From contig DAIDJG010000175.1 in assembly GCA_027451445.1 (NCBI GenBank), forward strand, positions 1 to 42,146: a stretch of DNA of 42,146 bases, written 5' to 3'. This document shows, piece by piece, positions 26,561 through 34,836 of this stretch (positions within the stretch are counted from its first letter, which is position 1; each line of letters begins with the position of its first letter). Source of the DNA: Singulisphaera sp. (GTDB lineage: Bacteria > Planctomycetota > Planctomycetia > Isosphaerales > Isosphaeraceae). The position numbers and the translations under genes are program-made. Below the pieces are notes generated by a model. It ran no database searches. It saw nothing but the letters and a program-made list of their open reading frames with translations, and had not been told where the DNA came from.

Positions 26561-27126
26561 TGACTGCCGGTACGTTAACCACCCGATCAGCCTCGATGAC
26601 GCGACGAGAGCCTGCTACGTCCAAGTCACCTGTGGGCGGTCTGTTCCGAACACTGCTCGTCGGAACGCTGTTCGTCGTATGGATCGGTTTGTCCGCGCTG
26701 CTGTTATTCGGTCGCCCCGATCTCGAAGGCTTCCTTCAAATGACGTTTCGGCACGTCAGCCGCCCTGATGCTTTCGAGCAGATCAATGGCGTCGCTCTTC
26801 AGCTATGGGTGGTGCATTCCTCGCTCGTTCTGATCGCGCTTGCTGCGGCTTGGTTTCGTCGGCCTGACGTGATCGTCGTATTCGAGGTCGGGCTGGTTCT
26901 TGCCCTGGTCTTTGCACTCATATCGCAGGAGTGGAAGGACCCGAATTGGTTTGAGATCGTTGCTGTGACGACGATCTGCGAATTGGTCAGTGCTATAGTT
27001 GCGGTCGTTTGTTGGCACGTTGTGCGAGTTGGTAATCCGCGATGCTGCTGCTGCGGCAGTCCAGATTCGCCACTTGAATGCCATCCGCCTATTTCTTCGG
27101 ACCGCCCTTCAGAAGTGCATTTGTGA
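26560..27126 (+). CDS. Membrane protein coupled to the toxin-antitoxin pair
   Basis: A 188-residue protein with no family I recognise. Four hydrophobic segments are clear: TLLVGTLFVVWIGLSALLLF, LWVVHSSLVLIALAAAWF, VIVVFEVGLVLALVFALI and IVAVTTICELVSAIVAVVCW. A polar N-terminus of about 30 residues precedes them. I chose the ATG at 26560 because it overlaps the preceding stop as TGATG; a GTG three codons earlier is also in frame. After the last helix comes an unusual CCCC run and a polar tail. The final 38 bp overlap the convergent end of the kinase gene, so the tail could be poorly conserved. Coupling suggests a role with the toxin module, perhaps membrane localisation or immunity, but this is speculative. 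Confidence 0.62.
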   Translation: MTAGTLTTRSASMTRREPATSKSPVGGLFRTLLVGTLFVVWIGLSALLLFGRPDLEGFLQMTFRHVSRPDAFEQINGVALQLWVVHSSLVLIALAAAWFRRPDVIVVFEVGLVLALVFALISQEWKDPNWFEIVAVTTICELVSAIVAVVCWHVVRVGNPRCCCCGSPDSPLECHPPISSDRPSEVHL

Positions 27127-30100
27127 AGGATTGCACCTGGGTCGAGAGCCTCGATTGGATTCCCTTCGCGACCGCCTCGGACGGCGACACTGCGAGGATC
27201 GCCTCCGCCTCCGCCCGAAACCGATTGAGCTCGTCCTGGACGACTGCCAGGGAGAAGACGTGTCGCGCGTGCCATTCCTGTGCACGTTTGAGAAACTCCT
27301 TTGCCGTCTCCACGTGCCCCAGACGGTGGTGGGCGATCGCCAGGAAGTACAGATCCTGGGCGTCCGTTTGGCCGGTGCCGGTATCAAGGCTCTTCTGGAG
27401 ATGAGGCAAGGCCTCGGCGTCGCGGCCCGCGCGGCAGAGGGCGATGCCGAGCGTGTTGAGATAGTCGCGCGCGTTGGGGGCGATCTCGACGGCGAGTTTC
27501 GCGAGCTCAACGGTTTCTTGAGGGGCAGGGTCGGCCGGCTTGAGATTGAGGCGGCGGCGGGCGTGGCGATTCAGAATGAGCGCGAGCCCTTGATCCGGCC
27601 CTTCCTTGTGCGTGATCAGTTCGCGACGTCGCACGAGGTCGCGAATCGCTTCGCCGTCCTGCGCCCGGGCCGCCAACACGTTTCCTCGCATCATCAGGGC
27701 ATCCGTGTCATCAGGATTGAGCAGGAGCCGGACCGAAGCCTCGGCAAAGTCGTCCTGGTGTTTCGCGTCGGGCGCGAGCACCTGTCCAATGACCTCGACT
27801 TCGAGCGGTGGGGCGACCGGCTCCGCCCCGGCCGGATAGGGGGAACTGTCCCAGTCGAGCTTCATGGTGCGCAACCACTCGCGCACCCGCCTGAGGTTCC
27901 AGAGCAGCGCAGTTTTGGTACTGGTGCCCGCCAGGAGCTGCGTGCCGTCAGGGCTGAACGCGATCGGCGTGGAGTTGAGTGATAAGGAGTTCGACAGATT
28001 CGCCAGCGTCCGTTCCGTCGCCATGTCGATGAGGCGAATCTGAGAATCCGCGGTCAACAGACTCAAGATCGACCCGTCGCGGTTGAATACAGGGGCGCGC
28101 TGGGAGGCAAAGCCGCGCTCGGACAGCAAGGGCTTGCGCGTCCAGGAGTCCACGTCCCAGACGAAATAATCATAAACCGCAGCGAATGAGCTGGAAACCA
28201 TCTTCTTGCCGTCGGGGCTGAAGGCGACAAAGCAGATGCTGCTCCCGCTGGGCGCATCGCTCGCGGCGAGGATTCGAACGAGCCTACGCGCTGGCAGGTC
28301 CCAGAGCATGATCCCCCACTCTTTCCAGCCGCCGGAGGCCGCCCACCGGCCGTCGGGACTGATCGCAACCGTGGTGAGGCGGTGATTCTGTGCGCTGAAA
28401 AGTGCGTCGTACGGCCTGAGCGCCGGGTGCGACTGCGACATGTCGATCAACCGGATCTGCGCGGCGGGATTGTCGATCACGGCCAGCGTTTTCTGGTCGG
28501 GGAGCCATGCGGCCTTGGACACGTCCGGGCGTTGGGTCAATGGTGTGATCAACTCCGGCGGACCGATCCGGAGCGCCTCAGTGCGCACGCTCTCCGCGGC
28601 CGAGTTCCGAATCGATCGCCGTATGGGCCAACGGTAGTAACCCCAGACTCCTCCTGAAATCACGGCAGTTCCCGAGGAATCGTAATGAACCGAATCACAA
28701 GGACCCGAGTTGAGCAGACCCAGATAGGCGCCGGTCTTGGCCTGATAGAGGTGGAGGCCTTCCTGCAAGCCGATTCCCAGCAACTGTCCGTCCGGGCTGA
28801 ACTGCGCACAGCGAACCCCGTCCTGCTCGGTCTGTTCGTAGGAGCGGTTGCCGATCATCTCCGGATTGAGCGCCTGGTAGCTCTCGGGATAAGCCACGTC
28901 GCCCACGGCAAACTCTTTGTCGGCAAGCAGCAGCGCCACCCTCGTCTCGTCGGGCGCGAACGCCACGAAGCTCGCCTGTTTGACATCCAACAGGGGGCGG
29001 CCCAACGAGGCATCCCAGAACCGGAGCGTGTAGTCCCAGCTACTCGTCGCCAGCACGTGCGATCGGGGCGCGAACCGGCATTGTCCGACGAACTGGGTGT
29101 GCCCCAGCAGCGATGATGCGAGAGTTTGCCGCTTCATGTCCCAGATAAAGATCGACCCATTCGTGTCGGCCGACGCGAGCAACCGGCCGTCCGCGCTGAT
29201 CGACATCGCGTTGCGGCCCGACGACTCGGTCCAGCGCTCCAGCTCGCGCCCCGTCTCCAGGTCGACGATGCGAATGGCGCGCTCGACAATATCGTTGACC
29301 ATGAACCGGGAATGCTCGAGATCGAGCAGGAGCACCAGCGGGTTGCGGCCGCTGAAGGGAAGACGCTTCACCTCCCGCCGCGCTTCGAGGTCCCAGACCG
29401 CCAGGCCCGTCTGGCCCGGCGCGTAATAGAAGTCCCGGCCGTTGGGGTGAAATGCATAAGCATCCGCACGCGTTTGCGTGCTGAGCACGCACTGCCGGTC
29501 CTCTAGGCGCCAGACCTCCGTGATTCCTAGCTCCCCGCGGACCGCGTATCGGATGCGCAGGTATCGACCGTCCGGGCTGAAATTCGCCTTGCCGTACCAG
29601 AACGGTATCTTCGGAGCGGGGATCCGCATGAACGTCTCACCGTCGCGAACGCGCCGGATGAACGTCTCTCGCCTCCTGGCGTCTACGTAAGTGAGCAACT
29701 CAAAGTTTCGGTCGACTTCGATCATGAGATCGGTGTCGACATTGAATTTGTTGCGGATCCGAATGTCGGTCAGCCCGAGCGCAGCGATCACGTGGTCGCG
29801 AATGACGGGGATCTTGCTCTGGCCGTCGGGATCGTCGCGCAAGATCTGCGCGGCCCGGCCGAGCCTATCGAGGCTGAAGTGTCGCTGACCGATCGCGCCG
29901 CTACGCTGAAGTGCCGCGCCTTCGTTGAGCAACGATTCCCCGAGTGCGAGGCTGGCACGATGGCGTGCGGCGACGGCCTTGCGCTCCGCATCCCGGGTCA
30001 GTCCGAGTTGTCGTCGCAGGTCGCCCTCGGCCGACTCCGCGCGCGTAAGGCTGCTATGGGTTTTCTTCTGGGCGGCTTCGAGCGCATTGCGTTGCGTGCG

Positions 30101-31591
30101 GAAGACGTACGCCGCCGCCGTCGCCGCCACCGCCAGAGTGACGATCAGCCCCGCCGCCAGGGCCGTCAGCGAGGCCAGGCCTGGGTTCCGCTTGCACCAC
30201 CGCCAGACCCGCTCGTAGCCCGGGAACGCGCGCGACTGAATCGGACGGCCCTCGACGAACCGGCGCAGCTCTTCCGACATCTGCTGGGCCGTTGTGAAGC
30301 GGTCTCGAGGGTCTTTCGCCAGCGCCTTCAAGACGAGGATTTCCAGGTCCCCGGCGATCTTCCGGTCATGCTGTCGCAGAGAAACTGGCGGCTCGTGGAC
30401 GATCTGATGCATCAGCGCGTGCTGATCGGTGCCTCCGAACGGCGGACGCAGGGTCAACATCTCGTAGAGGGTCGCACCGAGTGCGTAGATATCGCAACAC
30501 CGGTTTGACACCCCGCGCAGCCGTTCGGGGGCCATGTAGCGGAGGGTGCCGATCAGGTCGCGCGAGAGGGAAACGTTCTCGCCCTCCTCGAATTTCGCGA
30601 GGCCGAAGTCGGTGACCCAAACATTGCCGAGCTCGTCGATCAGGAGGTTCGACGGCTTGATGTCCCGGTGCAAGATGCCGCGCTGATGGGCGTACGACAG
30701 CGCATCAGCCACCTGCGCGCCGATCCGGGCGACTTCGCGGTAGTAACGGTCTTCCGTCTGCTCGCTCAGGGCCGACGAGGTGTTCTGCCGCGTCGAAGAC
30801 GAGCGGGACGCCGACTCGACGGGCGTGTCCTGTGGATCTGCCCGCGGTTTCTCCTCTGCGGAGGGTTGGTTCGGTTCCGCCGGTTCGGCCGGACCGCCGA
30901 AGCATCCCGTGAGCAACCCCGTCACGACCGCGTTGGAGGCCGTCGCGCCCCTGGAAGAGGCGGGCGAATCGGCGTTGTCGCAGAGCGTCAGGTCCGATTC
31001 GAGACGATCGGAAGCTTTGTGGGCGACACGCGCGAAGTACTCATCGGAGAGCTTGCCCCGGATCCGTTTGATGTCGCGGAGGATTGTTTCGAGGCTCTGC
31101 CCGGTGATGTAGGGCATCGTATAATAGACGACGCCGTCGATCTCGCCGTAGTCGAAGACGCTGACGATATTGGTATGGTGGAGACATGCCGCTGCGCACG
31201 CCTCGACGTGAAATCGGCGGAGATACCGCGCGTTCTCCCGGAACCTCGGGTGCATGATCTTGAGCGCAACCCGGCTGCGGAGCGACGTACGCAACGCGTC
31301 GTAAACGATGCCCATGCCCCCTTCGCCGACGACGCCGAGAATCTGATAGTCGCCCAGTTTGGAGAGCACGGGGCGCTTGGTGGCGACGAAGGAGTCGGTC
31401 GCGCCCTCGGATTTGAGTTGTTCGACTTCGACGAGGGCGGGGAAGAGCTCTTCGATGTCGGTCGCGAGCTCAGGATTTGCCTTGACGTATTCGCTGATGG
31501 ATGGACGTTCACCCCGACGGAAGCGATCGAGGAATGACTCGGCCAGACGATCGAACGGGTCGCGTGTCGGCTGGCTGTCCGCAGTGTTCAC
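27089..31591 (-). CDS. Giant Ser/Thr protein kinase with TM helix, WD40-like and TPR regions
   Basis: A 1500-residue membrane-anchored Hanks-type kinase. The kinase domain spans about 82-445: glycine loop GVVGEGGMG, K111 in VALKIM, E130 of helix C, HRDIKPSN with D310, DFGLAKFE and GTLRYMAPERL. An insert of about 110 low-complexity residues (172-282, Pro/Glu/Ser-rich) separates the lobes. A transmembrane helix lies at about 471-496, followed by a coiled coil (LEAAQKKTHSSL). WD40-like blades cover about 640-1280, for example FSPDGRYLRIRYAVRGE and LLASADTNGSIFIWDMK; TPR-like helices lie near 1390-1470 (LNTLGIALCRAGRDAEALPH). The GTG start overlaps the sigma-factor stop as GTGA, showing coupling. 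By analogy with planctomycete ECF-STK pairs, the kinase may control the sigma factor by phosphorylation; this is inferred. Confidence 0.92.
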   Translation of the reverse strand: MNTADSQPTRDPFDRLAESFLDRFRRGERPSISEYVKANPELATDIEELFPALVEVEQLKSEGATDSFVATKRPVLSKLGDYQILGVVGEGGMGIVYDALRTSLRSRVALKIMHPRFRENARYLRRFHVEACAAACLHHTNIVSVFDYGEIDGVVYYTMPYITGQSLETILRDIKRIRGKLSDEYFARVAHKASDRLESDLTLCDNADSPASSRGATASNAVVTGLLTGCFGGPAEPAEPNQPSAEEKPRADPQDTPVESASRSSSTRQNTSSALSEQTEDRYYREVARIGAQVADALSYAHQRGILHRDIKPSNLLIDELGNVWVTDFGLAKFEEGENVSLSRDLIGTLRYMAPERLRGVSNRCCDIYALGATLYEMLTLRPPFGGTDQHALMHQIVHEPPVSLRQHDRKIAGDLEILVLKALAKDPRDRFTTAQQMSEELRRFVEGRPIQSRAFPGYERVWRWCKRNPGLASLTALAAGLIVTLAVAATAAAYVFRTQRNALEAAQKKTHSSLTRAESAEGDLRRQLGLTRDAERKAVAARHRASLALGESLLNEGAALQRSGAIGQRHFSLDRLGRAAQILRDDPDGQSKIPVIRDHVIAALGLTDIRIRNKFNVDTDLMIEVDRNFELLTYVDARRRETFIRRVRDGETFMRIPAPKIPFWYGKANFSPDGRYLRIRYAVRGELGITEVWRLEDRQCVLSTQTRADAYAFHPNGRDFYYAPGQTGLAVWDLEARREVKRLPFSGRNPLVLLLDLEHSRFMVNDIVERAIRIVDLETGRELERWTESSGRNAMSISADGRLLASADTNGSIFIWDMKRQTLASSLLGHTQFVGQCRFAPRSHVLATSSWDYTLRFWDASLGRPLLDVKQASFVAFAPDETRVALLLADKEFAVGDVAYPESYQALNPEMIGNRSYEQTEQDGVRCAQFSPDGQLLGIGLQEGLHLYQAKTGAYLGLLNSGPCDSVHYDSSGTAVISGGVWGYYRWPIRRSIRNSAAESVRTEALRIGPPELITPLTQRPDVSKAAWLPDQKTLAVIDNPAAQIRLIDMSQSHPALRPYDALFSAQNHRLTTVAISPDGRWAASGGWKEWGIMLWDLPARRLVRILAASDAPSGSSICFVAFSPDGKKMVSSSFAAVYDYFVWDVDSWTRKPLLSERGFASQRAPVFNRDGSILSLLTADSQIRLIDMATERTLANLSNSLSLNSTPIAFSPDGTQLLAGTSTKTALLWNLRRVREWLRTMKLDWDSSPYPAGAEPVAPPLEVEVIGQVLAPDAKHQDDFAEASVRLLLNPDDTDALMMRGNVLAARAQDGEAIRDLVRRRELITHKEGPDQGLALILNRHARRRLNLKPADPAPQETVELAKLAVEIAPNARDYLNTLGIALCRAGRDAEALPHLQKSLDTGTGQTDAQDLYFLAIAHHRLGHVETAKEFLKRAQEWHARHVFSLAVVQDELNRFRAEAEAILAVSPSEAVAKGIQSRLSTQVQSFTNALLKGGPKK

Positions 31592-32241
31592 GGTCGGAAC
31601 TCCACGCTGCCCCCCGGCATGGCGCTCAGGGCCACTTTGAGCCGGCGCAGGGCGCGGACGTAACGCTTGCTCGCAGCGGCCTCCTGGATCTCGAGAGTCT
31701 GCGCGACCTCGATGTTGGTCAGCTCCTCGAAATGGCGCAGGATGAGGACTTCGCGGTCCAGGGGCTCGAGGGCATCGATCGCCTGTTGCACGCGCGCCTT
31801 CCGTTCGAGCCTCATGGCGATGGCGCTGGCGCTGGACTCTCGGCCGAGCAGGTGAGCCGCGAGCGCGGCGGAGCTTGCCCCGGGCAAACCGGCACGTTCG
31901 AGGGAGACCTCGCGCCCGGCGTCGCGAATCTGGTACCTGAGGTGTTTCCGGTGCAACGTGGTCAGCCGGAGCCCTGTCAGCCAGCGCAGCCAGAGAAAGA
32001 ACGGCATCTCCTGCCGGGCCGCAAAGGCGGGCAGACCGGCCGTGGCGTCAAGGAACGCCTCCTGAAGCACGTCGGACGGATCGAGCCGCCCCTGAAGCCG
32101 CCGGTCCAGGCGAACGGCGACCATCTTCCGCAAGCGCGCACGATGCTCGTTGAGCAGGCCTTCCCAGGCCTCCTTATCACCCGCGGCGGCGCGGCGGACC
32201 TGTTCGGTCACCGACGGTTTGTCGATCGGTGCATGAGCCAT
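31588..32241 (-). CDS. ECF-type sigma factor paired with a Ser/Thr kinase
   Basis: A 217-residue RNA polymerase sigma factor with only regions 2 and 4. Region 2 is seen as RLQGRLDPSDVLQEAFLDA, followed by MPFFLWLRWLTGLRLTTLHR for core and -10 contacts. Region 4 is LEPLDREVLILRHFEELTN plus IEVAQTLEIQEAAASKRYVR, a helix-turn-helix for the -35. I chose ATG 32241 (MAHAPIDKPSV) because the upstream open part has no sigma-like sequence; no strong ribosome-binding site is visible. Its stop overlaps the kinase start. No anti-sigma gene is nearby, so the adjacent kinase is the probable regulator. The MFS gene diverges 213 bp away. Confidence 0.9.
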   Translation of the reverse strand: MAHAPIDKPSVTEQVRRAAAGDKEAWEGLLNEHRARLRKMVAVRLDRRLQGRLDPSDVLQEAFLDATAGLPAFAARQEMPFFLWLRWLTGLRLTTLHRKHLRYQIRDAGREVSLERAGLPGASSAALAAHLLGRESSASAIAMRLERKARVQQAIDALEPLDREVLILRHFEELTNIEVAQTLEIQEAAASKRYVRALRRLKVALSAMPGGSVEFRP

Positions 32242-32391
32242 AGAGAAATAATCGCGCGCGCCGTAACGGTAAGGACAGGTCTTTTTTCCAAATTCGTGAG
32301 CGATTACCGGTTTAAAGTTCGGGTCAGAACTTGCCGCGAAGTGTGCGTTTCGGTGCCGCGGTAACACTTGGATGCGTTCGTCGTTGGGTGC

Positions 32392-32419
32392 TTGACGACG
32401 AGCAAGTTCGAGCCACAAT
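32392..32419 (+). promoter_or_regulatory. Candidate promoter of the MFS transporter gene
   Basis: TTGACG (32392-32397) and CACAAT (32414-32419) are 16 nt apart and end 35 nt before the ATG. The -35 overlaps a 7-bp inverted repeat, TCGTCGT...ACGACGA, which could be an operator. The match to the -10 consensus is moderate. Confidence 0.4.
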
Positions 32420-32454
32420 AGATCCGCGCCAATCTTCCCCGGGGTACCTACAGC

Positions 32455-33786
32455 ATGTCCGTCGATGTCAGTCCAGAATTCTTTGAGCATTCCTCCGCAG
32501 ATGATTCGCTCGAACGAATCGTCTTCTCGAAGGTCGCACTCCGGCTCGTCCCGTTCCTGTTTCTACTTTATGTCGTGAACATCCTCGACCGGGTCAACGT
32601 CGGCTTCGCCCGGCTGAGCATGCTGAAAGACCTCGGCCTTAGCGAGGGTGTCTTCAGCTTCGGCGCGGGGGTCTTTTACCTGGGATATATGCTGTTCGAG
32701 GTGCCGAGCAACCTGATTCTGCACCGGATGGGGGCCCGTCGCTGGATCAGCCGGATCATGGTGAGTTGGGGCATCGTCTCGGCGTGCATGATGTTCGTGC
32801 GAAACGAGTGGAGCTTTTACCTGCTGCGGGTGTTGCTGGGGGTGGCCGAGGCCGGCTTTTTTCCGGGGATCATTCTCTACATCAGCTACTGGTTCCCCGC
32901 GCGCGAACGGGCGCGTGTGGTGGCCATTTTCATGATGGGGTCGCCCTTCTCGGGGATCATCGGCTATCCGCTTTCGGGAGCCTTGCTCCAGTACACCAAC
33001 GGCCTGGCCGGGTTGGCGGGCTGGCAATGGTTGTTCTTGATCGAAGGCATTCCGGCCGTGGTGCTGGGACTGATCACGTGGCAATACCTGACCGACCGGC
33101 CCGATGATGCGCGTTGGCTTACACCCACCGAGCGGGAGTGGTTGGCCAAGCGAATGGCGCGCGATGAGCAAAATCGCGAACAGCGCCACGGTCTATCGCG
33201 TCTCCGGGCGATGGGTGACCGCCGCGTCTGGCTGATGATCGCGATCTATTTCACGCTCGCGATGGGCACCAACGCGCTCGGGTTCTTCCTGCCCAAGATC
33301 CTCGAGGGCCATTTTTCCGGCGCGAGCAAACTTCGGCTGGGGTTGTTATCGGCACTGCCCCACCTGGCCGCCGTGATTGCGATGTTCTTCGTAGGCACAC
33401 ATTCGGACCGCGGCGGCGAACGACGGTGGCACGTCGCCCTGCCGGCATTCGTCGCGACCACCGGGTGGTGCCTGAGTGCTTACCTTCGTTCGCCGACCCT
33501 AGCCCTGATCTCGCTCGCCGTCGCGCAGGCGGGCATGATGAGCATGATGGGTCCGTTCTGGTCGTTGGCGACCTCCTTCCTGAGCGGCGCAGGGGCGGCC
33601 GGAGGGATCGCCCTGATCAACACCCTGGCCAATATCGGGGGATTCTTTTCACCGATCGTCATGGGTCAGTTGAAAACATCCACCGGCAGCTTTACCGCGG
33701 GCGAATTAACCATGGCGGTGACCCTGGCGATGGGAGGTCTCCTCGCCCTCAGCGTCCGGCACGATCCATCCGCCGATAGCGCCTGA
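32455..33786 (+). CDS. MFS transporter, anion:cation symporter (ACS) type
   Basis: A 443-residue inner-membrane carrier with 12 predicted helices. The first helix ends NILDRVNVGFARLSM, the D-R-x-N-x-x-x-A pattern of the ACS subfamily, which imports sugar acids, tartrate, hexuronates and similar organic anions with protons. GYMLFEVPSNLILHRMGAR and LLGVAEAGFFPGIILYISYW are further ACS landmarks. A central cytosolic loop (TDRPDDARWLTPTEREWLAK) divides the two halves. The ATG at 32455 lacks a clear ribosome-binding site. It converges on the DapA-family and Ldh2-family pair, which supports transport of the acid those enzymes process. The exact substrate cannot be read from sequence. Confidence 0.9.
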   Translation: MSVDVSPEFFEHSSADDSLERIVFSKVALRLVPFLFLLYVVNILDRVNVGFARLSMLKDLGLSEGVFSFGAGVFYLGYMLFEVPSNLILHRMGARRWISRIMVSWGIVSACMMFVRNEWSFYLLRVLLGVAEAGFFPGIILYISYWFPARERARVVAIFMMGSPFSGIIGYPLSGALLQYTNGLAGLAGWQWLFLIEGIPAVVLGLITWQYLTDRPDDARWLTPTEREWLAKRMARDEQNREQRHGLSRLRAMGDRRVWLMIAIYFTLAMGTNALGFFLPKILEGHFSGASKLRLGLLSALPHLAAVIAMFFVGTHSDRGGERRWHVALPAFVATTGWCLSAYLRSPTLALISLAVAQAGMMSMMGPFWSLATSFLSGAGAAGGIALINTLANIGGFFSPIVMGQLKTSTGSFTAGELTMAVTLAMGGLLALSVRHDPSADSA

Positions 33787-33849
33787 ACACCCTGAGAGCA
33801 GCCGAATCGACGTCGCCTTTCGCTGACCCAAGGGCGCATCGATAGTCGT

Positions 33850-33866
33850 CTTTCGCTCCGCGAAAG
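33850..33866 (+). terminator. Possible terminator after the MFS gene
   Basis: CTTTCGC and GCGAAAG form a perfect 7-bp stem with a 3-nt loop, 63 nt after the MFS stop, followed by CAAGTTTTC on the plus strand. The T-tract is short and offset by four bases. Confidence 0.45.
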
Positions 33867-33945
33867 CAAGTTTTCAACTATAATAACAATCCAATTCACA
33901 GCCAAACCCACAACTGTACAGCGCAAATCACCCGTCCTGCGCCCT

Positions 33946-34836
33946 TCAACCCATCAAGAACCGATCAATCCTCGCAGCCTGCTCGTCATCCGCCCTTGGC
34001 AGTGGCGCGACCGGGGTTCCCGGCCCGATCCCCAGCCGGCCCAATGCATACTTCGGCCCCGACAGCCAGCACGGCCCGCTCAGTACGAGCGCCGCAACGA
34101 GCGCCCGAATGCGCTCCTGGTGCCGCTCCAGCGCACCATCCTCCCGTCCGACGGCTTCCATCATTTCCAGATACGGCTTCGGCTCGATGTTCGCGCACAC
34201 CGGCACGAGCCCAACAGCGCCGATGCGAAGCGCCTCGGCGGCGTTCCGTTCTTCCCCGGCAAAGACCTTGAGGCCGTCGGCGCCCCCTTCGTGGACGAGA
34301 CGTGCGAGGTATTCAAGATCTCCCGAGCTTTCCTTGCAGTACCGCACCGCGCCTTCGCGGGCTAGCTTCGCAAACGTCTCGACGGCGATCACCGAACCGA
34401 CGACCTGCGGGATGTTGTAGGGGATGATATTGATCTCATCACCCACTTCGCGGCACGATTCGAACAGCCGCAGATGTTCGTCGTCGGTCGAGGAGCGCAC
34501 GTAGTAGGTCGGCGTCACGACAATATCGCGGTACCCGAGTCCGTAGAGCCGGCGCGCCTTCGCGACAACGCGGCGTGTCGACGTGTCCTGGGCCCCGGCC
34601 ATCAGGATGCCGCGGCCTCGCGTGGCGTCGAACGCGATCTCCATGAGCCGGTCCCACTCGCGATCCGCGAGCAACGGGCCTTCGCCGGCGGAGCCGCCCA
34701 CGAAGATTCCCTGCACGCCCGCGCCGATCAGCCGATCGATCGACCGCACGAGCGCTGGCTCATCCACGCGATCCTCGGCGTCCGTAGGCGTGAGCAAGGG
34801 GACGACGATCCCGGAAAGTTCAGCGGTTGCGGGCAC
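33946..34836 (-). CDS. DapA/NAL-family aldolase-lyase
   Basis: A 296-residue class I lyase of the dihydrodipicolinate synthase/N-acetylneuraminate lyase superfamily, which forms or splits C-C bonds next to a 2-oxo acid through a lysine Schiff base. Landmarks: IVVPLLTPTDAEDRVDEPAL; GGSAGEGPLL for carboxylate binding; TPTYYVRSS; Y140 in YNIPQVVGS; Schiff-base K168 in RYCKESSGDLEYL. The start is the GTG at 34836, preceded by GGAGGAGG with 6 nt spacing; the open frame upstream lies within the preceding gene. It overlaps the Ldh2-family gene by 17 nt. The partner is a dehydrogenase of 2-hydroxy or imino acids rather than a lysine-pathway gene, so catabolism of a sugar acid or hydroxyproline-type compound is likelier than lysine synthesis. 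Confidence 0.9.
   Translation of the reverse strand: MPATAELSGIVVPLLTPTDAEDRVDEPALVRSIDRLIGAGVQGIFVGGSAGEGPLLADREWDRLMEIAFDATRGRGILMAGAQDTSTRRVVAKARRLYGLGYRDIVVTPTYYVRSSTDDEHLRLFESCREVGDEINIIPYNIPQVVGSVIAVETFAKLAREGAVRYCKESSGDLEYLARLVHEGGADGLKVFAGEERNAAEALRIGAVGLVPVCANIEPKPYLEMMEAVGREDGALERHQERIRALVAALVLSGPCWLSGPKYALGRLGIGPGTPVAPLPRADDEQAARIDRFLMG

Noticed and set aside
30668-31537. Plus-strand open frame of 289 codons
   Set aside because: Antisense to the kinase domain whose catalytic motifs are all intact.
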